DNA from: an uncultured Bacteroidota bacterium
GTDB lineage: Bacteria; Bacteroidota; Bacteroidia; Chitinophagales; Saprospiraceae
NCBI GenBank assembly: GCA_937861115.1
Contig: CALMBD010000057.1
Span: 1-33,896, forward strand
Length of the DNA: 33,896 nt
Direction: 5' to 3'
In this document: in pieces, positions 1-6,213 of the stretch
Layout: each line of letters opens with the position of its first letter
Position numbering within the stretch: the stretch's first letter is position 1
Position numbers and translations under genes: made by a program
The notes under the pieces: generated by a model
What the model was told of the DNA's origin: nothing
The model's input: only the letters and a program-made list of their open reading frames with translations
Databases searched by the model: none

Positions 1-282
1 CACCGCAATACGGCATACCTGCTGACGGCATTAGTGTTGTATTTTGTGTGGAAGCACCGGCAGACTTCGCTACCAGCAATAAAAAAAGGCAATACGGCAC
101 TTCTTGTCGTTCTGTCCCTGCAAGTACTGCTCGGTATCCTTACCCTCATTAATTGTATATCCAAAGTTCCGGTCGGCCTGGGGGTAATGCACCAGGGCGG
201 AGCGGTTATTTTGTTTTCCGTATTATTGTTTGTGGCGTACCAATTCTCCCGGACTGAGCGTTCAACGATAACCGTCAAATAA
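1..282 (+). CDS. ctaA: Heme A synthase (CtaA/COX15), C-terminal fragment
   Basis: The reading frame is open from the first base and ends with TAA at 280-282, so this is the last 93 residues of a protein that begins before the window. CtaA/COX15 is an inner-membrane enzyme that oxidises the C8 methyl of heme O to make heme A for aa3-type cytochrome oxidases. The fragment shows three hydrophobic segments. The motif LLGILTL, followed by a conserved HQ pair in GVMHQGGAV, matches the last heme-ligand region of the family. The short polar tail SRTERSTITVK ends the protein. The start and the N-terminal heme-binding half are not visible, so enzyme integrity cannot be judged. The assignment rests on the membrane pattern plus the HQ motif. 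Confidence 0.75.
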   Translation, partial: HRNTAYLLTALVLYFVWKHRQTSLPAIKKGNTALLVVLSLQVLLGILTLINCISKVPVGLGVMHQGGAVILFSVLLFVAYQFSRTERSTITVK

Positions 283-368
283 ATTTTGCTGAAAACATAT
301 TCTTATTATCACCCGAAGCGAGTAGGTTTACCGCATGGCATTAAACGTTATTGTTTGACGGTTTTTTC

Positions 369-376
369 TATTTTTG
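369..376 (+). promoter_or_regulatory. Bacteroidota -7-like element before the hydrolase gene
   Basis: TATTTTTG fits the TAnnTTTG -7 consensus and lies 25 nt before the ATG at 402. No TTG-type -33 box is found at the usual 19-21 nt spacing, so support is limited. Its position inside the longer open frame argues for the downstream ATG as the true start. Confidence 0.3.
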
Positions 377-401
377 CTCATCTTTACCTGAATTACGGCG
401 C

Positions 402-1187
402 ATGGACATACCGATAAAAGAAGAAAAGAACTTTCGTTTTATAGAGACAGGCGAAGGCAGCAGTGGGGAGACCCTCATGTTGCTGCATGGGCTTTTTGGT
501 GCATTGAGCAACTTTGAGGGTATTATTAAACGCTTTTCGGGTAAATACAACGTGGTGGTGCCCATATTGCCCATATACGAAATGCCGATCTTTGAAGTAT
601 CGGTGATGGGCCTTGTCGATTTCGTCACGCGTTTTGTCAACTTCAAGGGTTTCGATCGGGTACACTTGCTGGGCAATTCCCTCGGAGGCCATATCGCCTT
701 GCTTTACGTGCTTGCGCATCCCGAACATATTGCTTCCGTGACCTTGACCGGTAGTTCCGGTTTGTTTGAGAGTGCTTTCGGTACGGCTTTTCCCAAACGC
801 GGCGATTACGATTATATCAAAAAGAAAACTGCGGATACCTTCTACAACCCCGAGGTTGCGACAAAAGAACTGGTTGACGAAGTATTTGGCATTGTCAACG
901 ATCGCAACAAAGCCATTCGGGTCGTTGCAACGGCAAAATCGGCCGTACGCCACAACCTGGGCGATAAACTGCACAAAATAAAGACCCCTACCCTCCTGAT
1001 CTGGGGCAAGCAGGACAATGTAACACCTCCATTCGTTGGAGAAAAATTTAACGAACTCATCGAGCACTCACGCCTCCATTTCCTTGATCAGTGCGGCCAC
1101 GCACCCATGATGGAAAAACCGGAAGAGTTCAATACGATATTGGAAAACTTTCTGAATGAAGTTATTGCAGAGAATGTCGAGGCCTGA
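402..1187 (+). CDS. Alpha/beta hydrolase
   Basis: A 261-residue alpha/beta-hydrolase fold protein without a signal peptide, so probably cytoplasmic. The catalytic triad is visible: the nucleophile elbow GNSLGG (Ser93), the acid in WGKQDNVTPP (Asp205) and the base in CGHAPMMEKP (His233). The oxyanion-hole loop LLHGLFG lies at residues 28-34. The HAPMMEKPEEFN ending is typical of esterases and C-C hydrolases of the MhpC/BioH kind. The substrate cannot be deduced. The open frame extends upstream to a TTG at 351, but the ATG at 402 (MDIPIKEE) begins where homology to the fold begins and is the better start. It lies 119 nt after ctaA on the same strand; a functional link to heme synthesis is not evident. 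Confidence 0.8.
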   Translation: MDIPIKEEKNFRFIETGEGSSGETLMLLHGLFGALSNFEGIIKRFSGKYNVVVPILPIYEMPIFEVSVMGLVDFVTRFVNFKGFDRVHLLGNSLGGHIALLYVLAHPEHIASVTLTGSSGLFESAFGTAFPKRGDYDYIKKKTADTFYNPEVATKELVDEVFGIVNDRNKAIRVVATAKSAVRHNLGDKLHKIKTPTLLIWGKQDNVTPPFVGEKFNELIEHSRLHFLDQCGHAPMMEKPEEFNTILENFLNEVIAENVEA

Positions 1188-1262
1188 ATACGGTCCTGCA
1201 ATTTTTCATACCCTTTATTTCCCATACCAGGGGCATATGACCGGGGATAACTCCGGAAGATG

Positions 1263-1270
1263 TACTTTTG
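1263..1270 (+). promoter_or_regulatory. Bacteroidota -7-like element before the FKBP gene
   Basis: TACTTTTG matches TAnnTTTG and lies 32 nt before the ATG at 1303, which would give a leader of about 25 nt. No -33 TTG is seen at the normal spacing. The same octamer precedes the genes at 19338 and 32413. Confidence 0.4.
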
Positions 1271-1302
1271 TGCCCGCTAATTCAATTAACTACTTTCCAA
1301 AA

Positions 1303-1995
1303 ATGAAAAAAACTGTTTCGATTTTTATGGCTTTGGGTCTTGTGACGGCCCTGCATGCCCAGACCCCGCTTAGCTCGGGCCAGGACAGCGCCAGTTATGC
1401 TTTCGGCTTGCTGATCGGTGAAAACCTTATGCGGCAAATGCCTCCCGGTCTTAATCCGGATGTTATCATGAGCGGTATGACGGCTGTACTAAAAGATGCT
1501 CCACGGGCTTTCGACCAGCAAACGGCCAGCAAGATTTTTACGGCCTTTTCCCAGAAAGCACAGGAACAGCAAGAGGTGGAGAACCGCAAAGCGGGTGAAG
1601 CCAACAGGGCTGCCGGCGTCAAGTTTCTGGAGGAAAACAAAAAACGCAAAGAGGTCACCACTACATCAAGCGGACTCCAGTACGAGGTAATGAAACGCGG
1701 AACCGGAACCGAATCGCCCAAAGCCACCGATAAAGTAAAGGTACACTATCATGGCACCACGACCGACGGCGGCGTTTTCGACAGCAGCGTGGAACGCGGG
1801 GAACCGATTACCTTCGGACTCAACCAGGTTATTTCCGGCTGGACGGAAGGCTTGCAGCTGATGCATGTCGGAGATAAATTCAAGTTCTTTATTCCGGCCG
1901 ATCTGGCTTATGGCGATCGCAGCCCGAGCCCCAAAATACCTCCGGGCTCGGTGTTGGTCTTCGAAGTAGAACTGTTCGAGATCAATCCGAAATAA
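1303..1995 (+). CDS. Secreted FKBP-type peptidyl-prolyl cis-trans isomerase
   Basis: A 230-residue protein that speeds cis-trans isomerisation of prolyl bonds and helps fold exported proteins. The ATG at 1303 opens a clear signal peptide (MKKTVSIFMALGLVTALHAQ), so the mature protein is periplasmic or outer-membrane associated; the longer upstream frame has no such start. Residues about 25-105 are an FKBP_N-type helical dimerisation domain (SYAFGLLIGENL, then a charged helix rich in K, E and Q). Residues about 120-228 are the FKBP domain, with KVHYHGTTTDGGVFDSS, GLNQVISGWTEGLQLM, GDKFKFFIP, AYGD and IPPGSVLVFEVEL. The architecture is that of Mip/FkpA. The gene is convergent with the next one, with only 9 nt between the stop codons. 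Confidence 0.9.
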   Translation: MKKTVSIFMALGLVTALHAQTPLSSGQDSASYAFGLLIGENLMRQMPPGLNPDVIMSGMTAVLKDAPRAFDQQTASKIFTAFSQKAQEQQEVENRKAGEANRAAGVKFLEENKKRKEVTTTSSGLQYEVMKRGTGTESPKATDKVKVHYHGTTTDGGVFDSSVERGEPITFGLNQVISGWTEGLQLMHVGDKFKFFIPADLAYGDRSPSPKIPPGSVLVFEVELFEINPK

Positions 1996-2004
1996 GTATC
2001 GGTC

Positions 2005-3033
2005 CTATTTGCCTTTTTGAAACAGTGCAAGGGCTTCCTTTAACTCGTTTAAAAACCGGGCGGCGTCCAAATTGAAGTCGCTCAGATGGAGCAGGTGCAT
2101 TCGGTGGTCAAAAACGGCAAAACACGGCTGATTGGTTCTATTGGTCAATACGATCTGCAGATGCTGATTGTATTGACCAATTGTTTTTACGGCCGTTTCC
2201 GGGAATCGCTTCCGGATTGTTTCCATGCGTGAAGGGGCCGGTTCCGTCCTGTCGTCGACATACAAATTGATCAGGTTGAAACTGTCCCTGATCAGGGAAA
2301 AAACACTGGCCTGGCTGAGGACGGATGATTCCATTTTTCGACAATTTACCGCTCCGAAGCCATTGAAATACAAGAGAATAGGTTTGGTAGTATCGCTTTC
2401 AGCCAACGCCTGATCAAAATCCATTGACGCCGGTAAATCACCTGCCGACAAGGTACGCTCCGTGTTTTCCGGCGCCAGTTTGCTGAACAGAAACGTCTCC
2501 TGCTCGTAAGCGTTGAATTCCTCAAACAGCCTCCCGTAGGTCAGTGCCGTTGACTCGCCGTCTTCTTCCAGTTTTTCCGACAAAAAGGTTTCCATGCGGT
2601 CAAGCAGATCATTGTCGTTTAGTGCGCCGGCAATTTCACTTTTGATATCGGGCCAGTTTTCTGCACTAACAGGTTGGTCAAGAATACGGGTGGCCAGTGC
2701 ATTCAGTTTTTCATACCTCAGTCGGGACTCCCGATAGGTTTCAGTTTGCTTAAGAGCCATTATCTCGTTGTACACGCCGCGAACAACAGGAATGTCCTTA
2801 TCCGACGAAATCGCCTGTATGATGGTAATTCCAAGAAAGAAAGGTTGCAGATCAAAACTGTCCAGACCGCAGTGCAACAAACTTTGCATCAACGAAAAGA
2901 GGGAATCCTGACTGCCGGGCTCCAGGTAAGAGGCGATTGGGGTATTTAATACCTTGTCACATTCTATTGATGGTTGAGCTGATAAGGATAAAAAGAAACA
3001 GAAACAGAACAAAAACGCCAAGGGTGTTTTCAT
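2005..3033 (-). CDS. Secreted thioredoxin-fold protein with a degenerate CxxC (AVNC)
   Basis: A 342-residue exported protein: signal peptide MKTPLAFLFCFCFFLSLSAQ, a helical region (about 25-195) with no recognised family, then a thioredoxin-like domain (about 200-335). The segment LLYFNGFGAVNCRKMES (220-236) matches the DsbD-gamma-like thioredoxins of Bacteroidota, where the motif is usually CVNC. Here the first, nucleophilic cysteine is alanine (A228) and only C231 remains. The loop TNRTNQPCFAVFD carries the likely cis-proline (P303) with a cysteine beside it. A normal dithiol exchange is therefore unlikely; single-cysteine chemistry, binding or a scaffold role are alternatives. Its ATG overlaps the stop of the upstream protease gene (ATGA at 3030-3033), indicating translational coupling. 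It is the last gene of the 6080-2005 operon. Confidence 0.65.
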   Translation of the reverse strand: MKTPLAFLFCFCFFLSLSAQPSIECDKVLNTPIASYLEPGSQDSLFSLMQSLLHCGLDSFDLQPFFLGITIIQAISSDKDIPVVRGVYNEIMALKQTETYRESRLRYEKLNALATRILDQPVSAENWPDIKSEIAGALNDNDLLDRMETFLSEKLEEDGESTALTYGRLFEEFNAYEQETFLFSKLAPENTERTLSAGDLPASMDFDQALAESDTTKPILLYFNGFGAVNCRKMESSVLSQASVFSLIRDSFNLINLYVDDRTEPAPSRMETIRKRFPETAVKTIGQYNQHLQIVLTNRTNQPCFAVFDHRMHLLHLSDFNLDAARFLNELKEALALFQKGK

Positions 3034-4361
3034 AGCAGATACCAGTTGCCGCGGTCCCCATTTTTAAACTCAATTACATTGGCTTTGGGCATACCCTTTT
3101 CACGGGCTTTGTTGCGCGCAATTTTCGCAGCATCCAGTGTTTTATACATGCCTACCAGGATACGGTAGTTTGGACTGTCCAGCATTTGTTCGACATAGAT
3201 TTCTCCAAACTCCTTATATGCATCGTATTTTGTTATATCAAGTGTTATTTTGGAGGAGGTGTATTCCAGCTGTATCCGGTAATAAGTGCCCTCGAGTTTT
3301 GGAGCAGTACTTTCGAATTCATGTTTGTCGTAATCTGCTGTGCCTTTGCCTTTGTACAGGAAATTCAGCTTTGAGCTATTCGAAACGGGCACAACAGCAG
3401 TCTTGGGTTGGGTGGCGCCCTTGGCATTACCAGTAAGGGCCGTCGATTTTTCCGTAGGAGCACTTCCCTGAGGCACTAACGAATTGCCGCTTGCCGGCAT
3501 TTGGCCATTCTGTAATGCCATCCTGGATGGATCCGTGCCGGCACCCGGCTTGTACTGTTCTGCGAAGGCCAAAGCCCCCGGTATTTCTGCTTGCAGGTCG
3601 GCATACCGGCGTTCGTGCGACGGGTGGGTACTCGCAAATTCCGGTGGTTGTTCTCCACCCATTTCAGCCATATGCTGCCAGATTTTTGGAGCTTCATTAA
3701 CATCATATCCAGCCAAAGCCATCAAGTAAAGCCCAATCTTATCTGCTTCAGACTCGTGTTTTCGACTAAAAGGAAGAATTAATCCATACTGAGCGCCTAA
3801 CCCGTATAAAGCGCGCAGCGATTCCCGTAATTCCGCATCACTCTGATCTGTGGCCGCTTCAACGGTTGCCTGACCGAGTTCTGCCAGCATCCTCTGACTA
3901 ACACGTTCGGCGCCATGATTGGCAAGGGCATGAGCAATTTCGTGTCCAAGAATGGCGGCAAGGCCGTCTGGGTTGTTTGTAACGGGTAGTATTCCGGTGT
4001 AAACCACAATTTTTCCTCCGGGCATGCAGGTTGCATTGGCTATTTCAGGGGCATTGATTACATTTACTTCCCACTCGTATCCTTTCAAATCGCTTTCTTT
4101 CCCTATTTTTCGATAGTACAAGTAGGTGGCATCAATTAAATTTTGGGTAATTTCACGTATAGCACCGACAAGCTCTTCATCCTGGCTTAAATGGCTGTTA
4201 TCAATCTCCTTCCGATATTCCGAGAAGGAATCCTTAAAAAGAGATTTTGGGTCGATCAACATGGTTTGTTGCCTTCCGGTAACAGAAGTGGTGGTACATT
4301 GCCCGGCGAGTGTACTTACCACAAGGAGGATAATAATGCGCAGATTTAGTTGGTTTTTCAT
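3030..4361 (-). CDS. M48-family metalloprotease, probable lipoprotein, with C-terminal SPOR-like domain
   Basis: A 443-residue zinc endopeptidase. The N-terminus is hydrophobic and reaches Cys22 in STLAGQCTTTSVTGR. This resembles the lipid-modified start of periplasmic M48 proteins (C, then VTGR), although Gln at -1 is atypical for a lipobox. The zinc motif is HEIAH at 140-144 (in GHEIAHALANHGAERVS), and the third ligand is expected in HESEADKIG (about 202-210). STHPSHERR (244-252) is the usual M48 C-terminal signature. A low-complexity Ala/Thr/Pro linker (about 268-330) leads to a region (about 359-443: YYRIQLEYTS, YRILVGMYKTLDAAKIARNKA, NWYLL) that looks like a SPOR fold, which in other proteins binds denuded peptidoglycan. 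A periplasmic quality-control (BepA-like) or wall-associated protease is plausible. It is the third gene of the operon; 54 nt separate it from the hexad-repeat gene upstream. Confidence 0.85.
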   Translation of the reverse strand: MKNQLNLRIIILLVVSTLAGQCTTTSVTGRQQTMLIDPKSLFKDSFSEYRKEIDNSHLSQDEELVGAIREITQNLIDATYLYYRKIGKESDLKGYEWEVNVINAPEIANATCMPGGKIVVYTGILPVTNNPDGLAAILGHEIAHALANHGAERVSQRMLAELGQATVEAATDQSDAELRESLRALYGLGAQYGLILPFSRKHESEADKIGLYLMALAGYDVNEAPKIWQHMAEMGGEQPPEFASTHPSHERRYADLQAEIPGALAFAEQYKPGAGTDPSRMALQNGQMPASGNSLVPQGSAPTEKSTALTGNAKGATQPKTAVVPVSNSSKLNFLYKGKGTADYDKHEFESTAPKLEGTYYRIQLEYTSSKITLDITKYDAYKEFGEIYVEQMLDSPNYRILVGMYKTLDAAKIARNKAREKGMPKANVIEFKNGDRGNWYLL

Positions 4362-4415
4362 TTTTGAGATTTATTGAATCGAATCCGGGACAATATATCC
4401 CCGGATGAGAAAGGG

Positions 4416-5186
4416 TTATTGATCTACTTCATCATAGGGATGTTCCCAGTCGTAACTGTGTTTTGTATCGCGTTCATGTTGCAGGTCGTGTGCGTGTAAT
4501 TTGTCGTATTCATGCTGCATATCATAAGCGTGTAACACGTCGTACTCGTGTTGTGTGTCGTAAGCATGCTGGACATCGTAAGCGTGCACTACATCATAGG
4601 CATGGGCAAAATCGTATGCATGTGTTGCATAAACAACTCCATAGGAGATATAGGTATGCTGGCATGGCATAGTATGCGTACAAGCGATCGTATGGGTACA
4701 GGGTATCGAGTGTGTACAGGCAATCTGGTGTGTACAGGGGGTAGGGTGCGTACAGTTTGTTGTATGTGTACAAGGGGTAGTATGCTTGCATTCAATTTCG
4801 TGCGTGCAGGCTACCATATGCTTACATTCAGTTTTGTGCGTGCAGTCTACCCTTCGTTTTGTTTTTGTTGAGATAGGCGGCTGTTGCGTCGTTTGTGTGG
4901 AGACTGGCTGGGTTTCACGTACGGGCTCTTGAGCAGGTTTCGGATCAGGTGTACGGGAGGTTGTTGTGGCAGGTTTTTGCGATTTTCCTGCGGGTGCAGG
5001 AGCAGATTTTGGCTTGATTACCCCTTCAGAAGACGCCGGCTTGGTGTTGTTTGCCGGTTTTTCATCCTGGCTGGTTGCATTTGGATTTAGTGAGGTTTTG
5101 GAGTCTTTCCACCATTCGCTCTGAGCGGTAAGAGCAGATAGCTGGACTGAGGATAAAAACAGAAGGCACAGGTAGATTTTTTTCAT
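4416..5186 (-). CDS. Secreted Cys/His hexapeptide-repeat protein, family not recognised
   Basis: A 256-residue protein with a signal peptide (MKKIYLCLLFLSSVQLSALTAQ) and a Pro/Thr/Lys/Gln-rich linker (about 25-112). A repeat domain then fills the rest. Residues 115-177 hold eleven C-x-H-x-x-x hexads (Cys at 115, 121 and so on to 175). After one degenerate unit (SYGVVYATHAYD region) come eleven H-x-Y-D-x-x hexads (His at 189, 195 and so on to 249). The histidines share one register, 117+6k, across the whole domain; only residue 183 (Gly) breaks it. Such density of Cys, His and Asp suggests metal binding or a narrow beta-solenoid. No other domain is seen, and I do not recognise the family. It is the second gene of the operon, 24 nt after the EAD11-like/TPR gene. 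That it is a real gene is supported by strict protein-level periodicity with varied synonymous codons. Confidence 0.8.
   Translation of the reverse strand: MKKIYLCLLFLSSVQLSALTAQSEWWKDSKTSLNPNATSQDEKPANNTKPASSEGVIKPKSAPAPAGKSQKPATTTSRTPDPKPAQEPVRETQPVSTQTTQQPPISTKTKRRVDCTHKTECKHMVACTHEIECKHTTPCTHTTNCTHPTPCTHQIACTHSIPCTHTIACTHTMPCQHTYISYGVVYATHAYDFAHAYDVVHAYDVQHAYDTQHEYDVLHAYDMQHEYDKLHAHDLQHERDTKHSYDWEHPYDEVDQ
4431..4622 (-). repeat. Eleven H-x-Y-D-x-x hexapeptide units (18-bp period)
   Basis: This encodes residues 189-252 of the hexad-repeat protein. His opens every unit; Tyr-Asp follows at +2/+3 in nine of eleven units (variants HAHD and HERD). Codons for the same residues vary freely (CAT/CAC, TAT/TAC, GAT/GAC), so the repeat is old and kept at protein level instead of being a recent DNA expansion. 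Confidence 0.9.
4656..4844 (-). repeat. Eleven C-x-H-x-x-x hexapeptide units (18-bp period)
   Basis: This encodes residues 115-177 of the hexad-repeat protein: CTH in eight units, CKH in two and CQH in the last. The third to sixth positions vary. The His register continues into the H-x-Y-D block after skipping exactly one unit. Confidence 0.9.
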
Positions 5187-5210
5187 GGTTTTGGATTGAG
5201 ATGAATTATT

Positions 5211-6080
5211 TCAATGGCGGTAAGCGTCGAGTAGTTTTTGAAACTCTTTTTCAGTTTTGTGTTCAAGAATGCCGGGGATGTTCTGAAAATCCCATCCGTT
5301 CCAGCGTTTTTGCAGCGCCTTTTCAAAATTACTGTAGAACCCTTCCCTATCGCTTCTTTTAGTGGCAATTTGTGCCAGGGTCACGTAGGCATATGGTGGC
5401 GCCGGATTCAAAACAATAGAACGTTGGGCATCGTCGTAAGCCATATCGATCTGACCGAGCATAAATCGTGTATCGGCTCTTTCGTTGTACAGTTCGGCGT
5501 TATCGGAAGAGAGATTAATTGCCTGGTCAAGCAATTCAAGTGATTTTTGATATTCCTTCTGCCTGGAATAACGATTAGCTTCCTCCCGCAAGGTTTGCAC
5601 TTTGGCCAGCTTTTCAGTTACGTTAAGCTCGCTGCTTTCCTTAATATTATTGTTTTTCAGTATTCCGCCGTTTACCAAAATGTAAGTTGATGCTAAAAGC
5701 ACAATTATTGCTGCAACTCCCCACACCACGGCCTTATTGCTTTTCCCAGGCTTAATGGCCAGTTCTTTTTCCTGGTAGGTATTGTACATTTCATTGGCAC
5801 GGGCAATGGCTGTTGTGTCGTCAAAATCCATCTGACCGACCTCCCCCAACAAGTTGATCAGTGCCTGTCTTGTTCTGGCGAGGTTTTGCAGTGCAGTATC
5901 GTGGTTGAGAATATTACCGAGGTAATCTTGTTCTGTCTGCTTGAGATTAGATTGTAGCAGCAGACATCGGTTAAACAGGTCCTCATTTTTGCCGCGTAAA
6001 AAGTCAGCTACAAGAAAAAGGGCGAGCTTAATCTTGTTCTCCCGTATCAAATTTTCAATACTGGCAATAAATGGTCTCAT
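5211..6080 (-). CDS. EAD11-like domain, transmembrane helix and TPR protein
   Basis: A 289-residue protein, first gene of the operon. Residues about 8-82 (ENLIRENKIKLALFLVADF, then LLLQSNLKQTEQDYLGNIL, then ARTRQALINLLGEV) follow the pattern of Effector-Associated Domain 11: a short helix ending in alternating Leu/Ala, an LLQSxL helix, a Gly turn, then an RxALxxLL helix. EADs are small adaptor domains known from bacterial conflict and signalling proteins, where they are thought to pair like with like. One membrane helix (about 117-137, VVWGVAAIIVLLASTYILVNG) follows. Residues about 157-260 contain roughly three TPR-like helical hairpins (ANRYSRQKEYQKSLELLDQAI; AELYNERADTRFMLGQIDMAY). There is no signal peptide, so an N-in orientation with periplasmic TPRs is likely but inferred. 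The EAD call is from pattern memory, not from a profile search. Confidence 0.65.
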   Translation of the reverse strand: MRPFIASIENLIRENKIKLALFLVADFLRGKNEDLFNRCLLLQSNLKQTEQDYLGNILNHDTALQNLARTRQALINLLGEVGQMDFDDTTAIARANEMYNTYQEKELAIKPGKSNKAVVWGVAAIIVLLASTYILVNGGILKNNNIKESSELNVTEKLAKVQTLREEANRYSRQKEYQKSLELLDQAINLSSDNAELYNERADTRFMLGQIDMAYDDAQRSIVLNPAPPYAYVTLAQIATKRSDREGFYSNFEKALQKRWNGWDFQNIPGILEHKTEKEFQKLLDAYRH

Positions 6081-6165
6081 AAAAAACCATGAATAATTTT
6101 ATCCAATGGTGTCTTCTCCCTTCAACTGCCGTATAATTGGCCAGAGGGGTGTAAAAACTGTGTTG

Positions 6166-6196
6166 CAAAGATAAACGGGAATTTAATATGTCCAAA
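6166..6196 (-). promoter_or_regulatory. Bacteroidota promoter for the EAD11/hexad/M48/Trx operon
   Basis: On the minus strand TTTG (6196-6193), exactly 19 nt, then TATCTTTG (6173-6166) fits the TTTG-N19-TAnnTTTG consensus completely. It lies 86 nt upstream of the first start codon (6080), giving a leader of roughly 75-80 nt. It is the best promoter match in the window and supports expression of the four genes as one unit. Confidence 0.6.
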
Positions 6197-6213
6197 TCAC
6201 CCCATTCCCATAT

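Noticed and set aside
4656-4844. C-x-H hexads as tandem zinc fingers or a cytochrome c array
   Set aside because: Spacing of six with one Cys and one His per unit fits neither C2H2 fingers nor the CxxCH heme motif.
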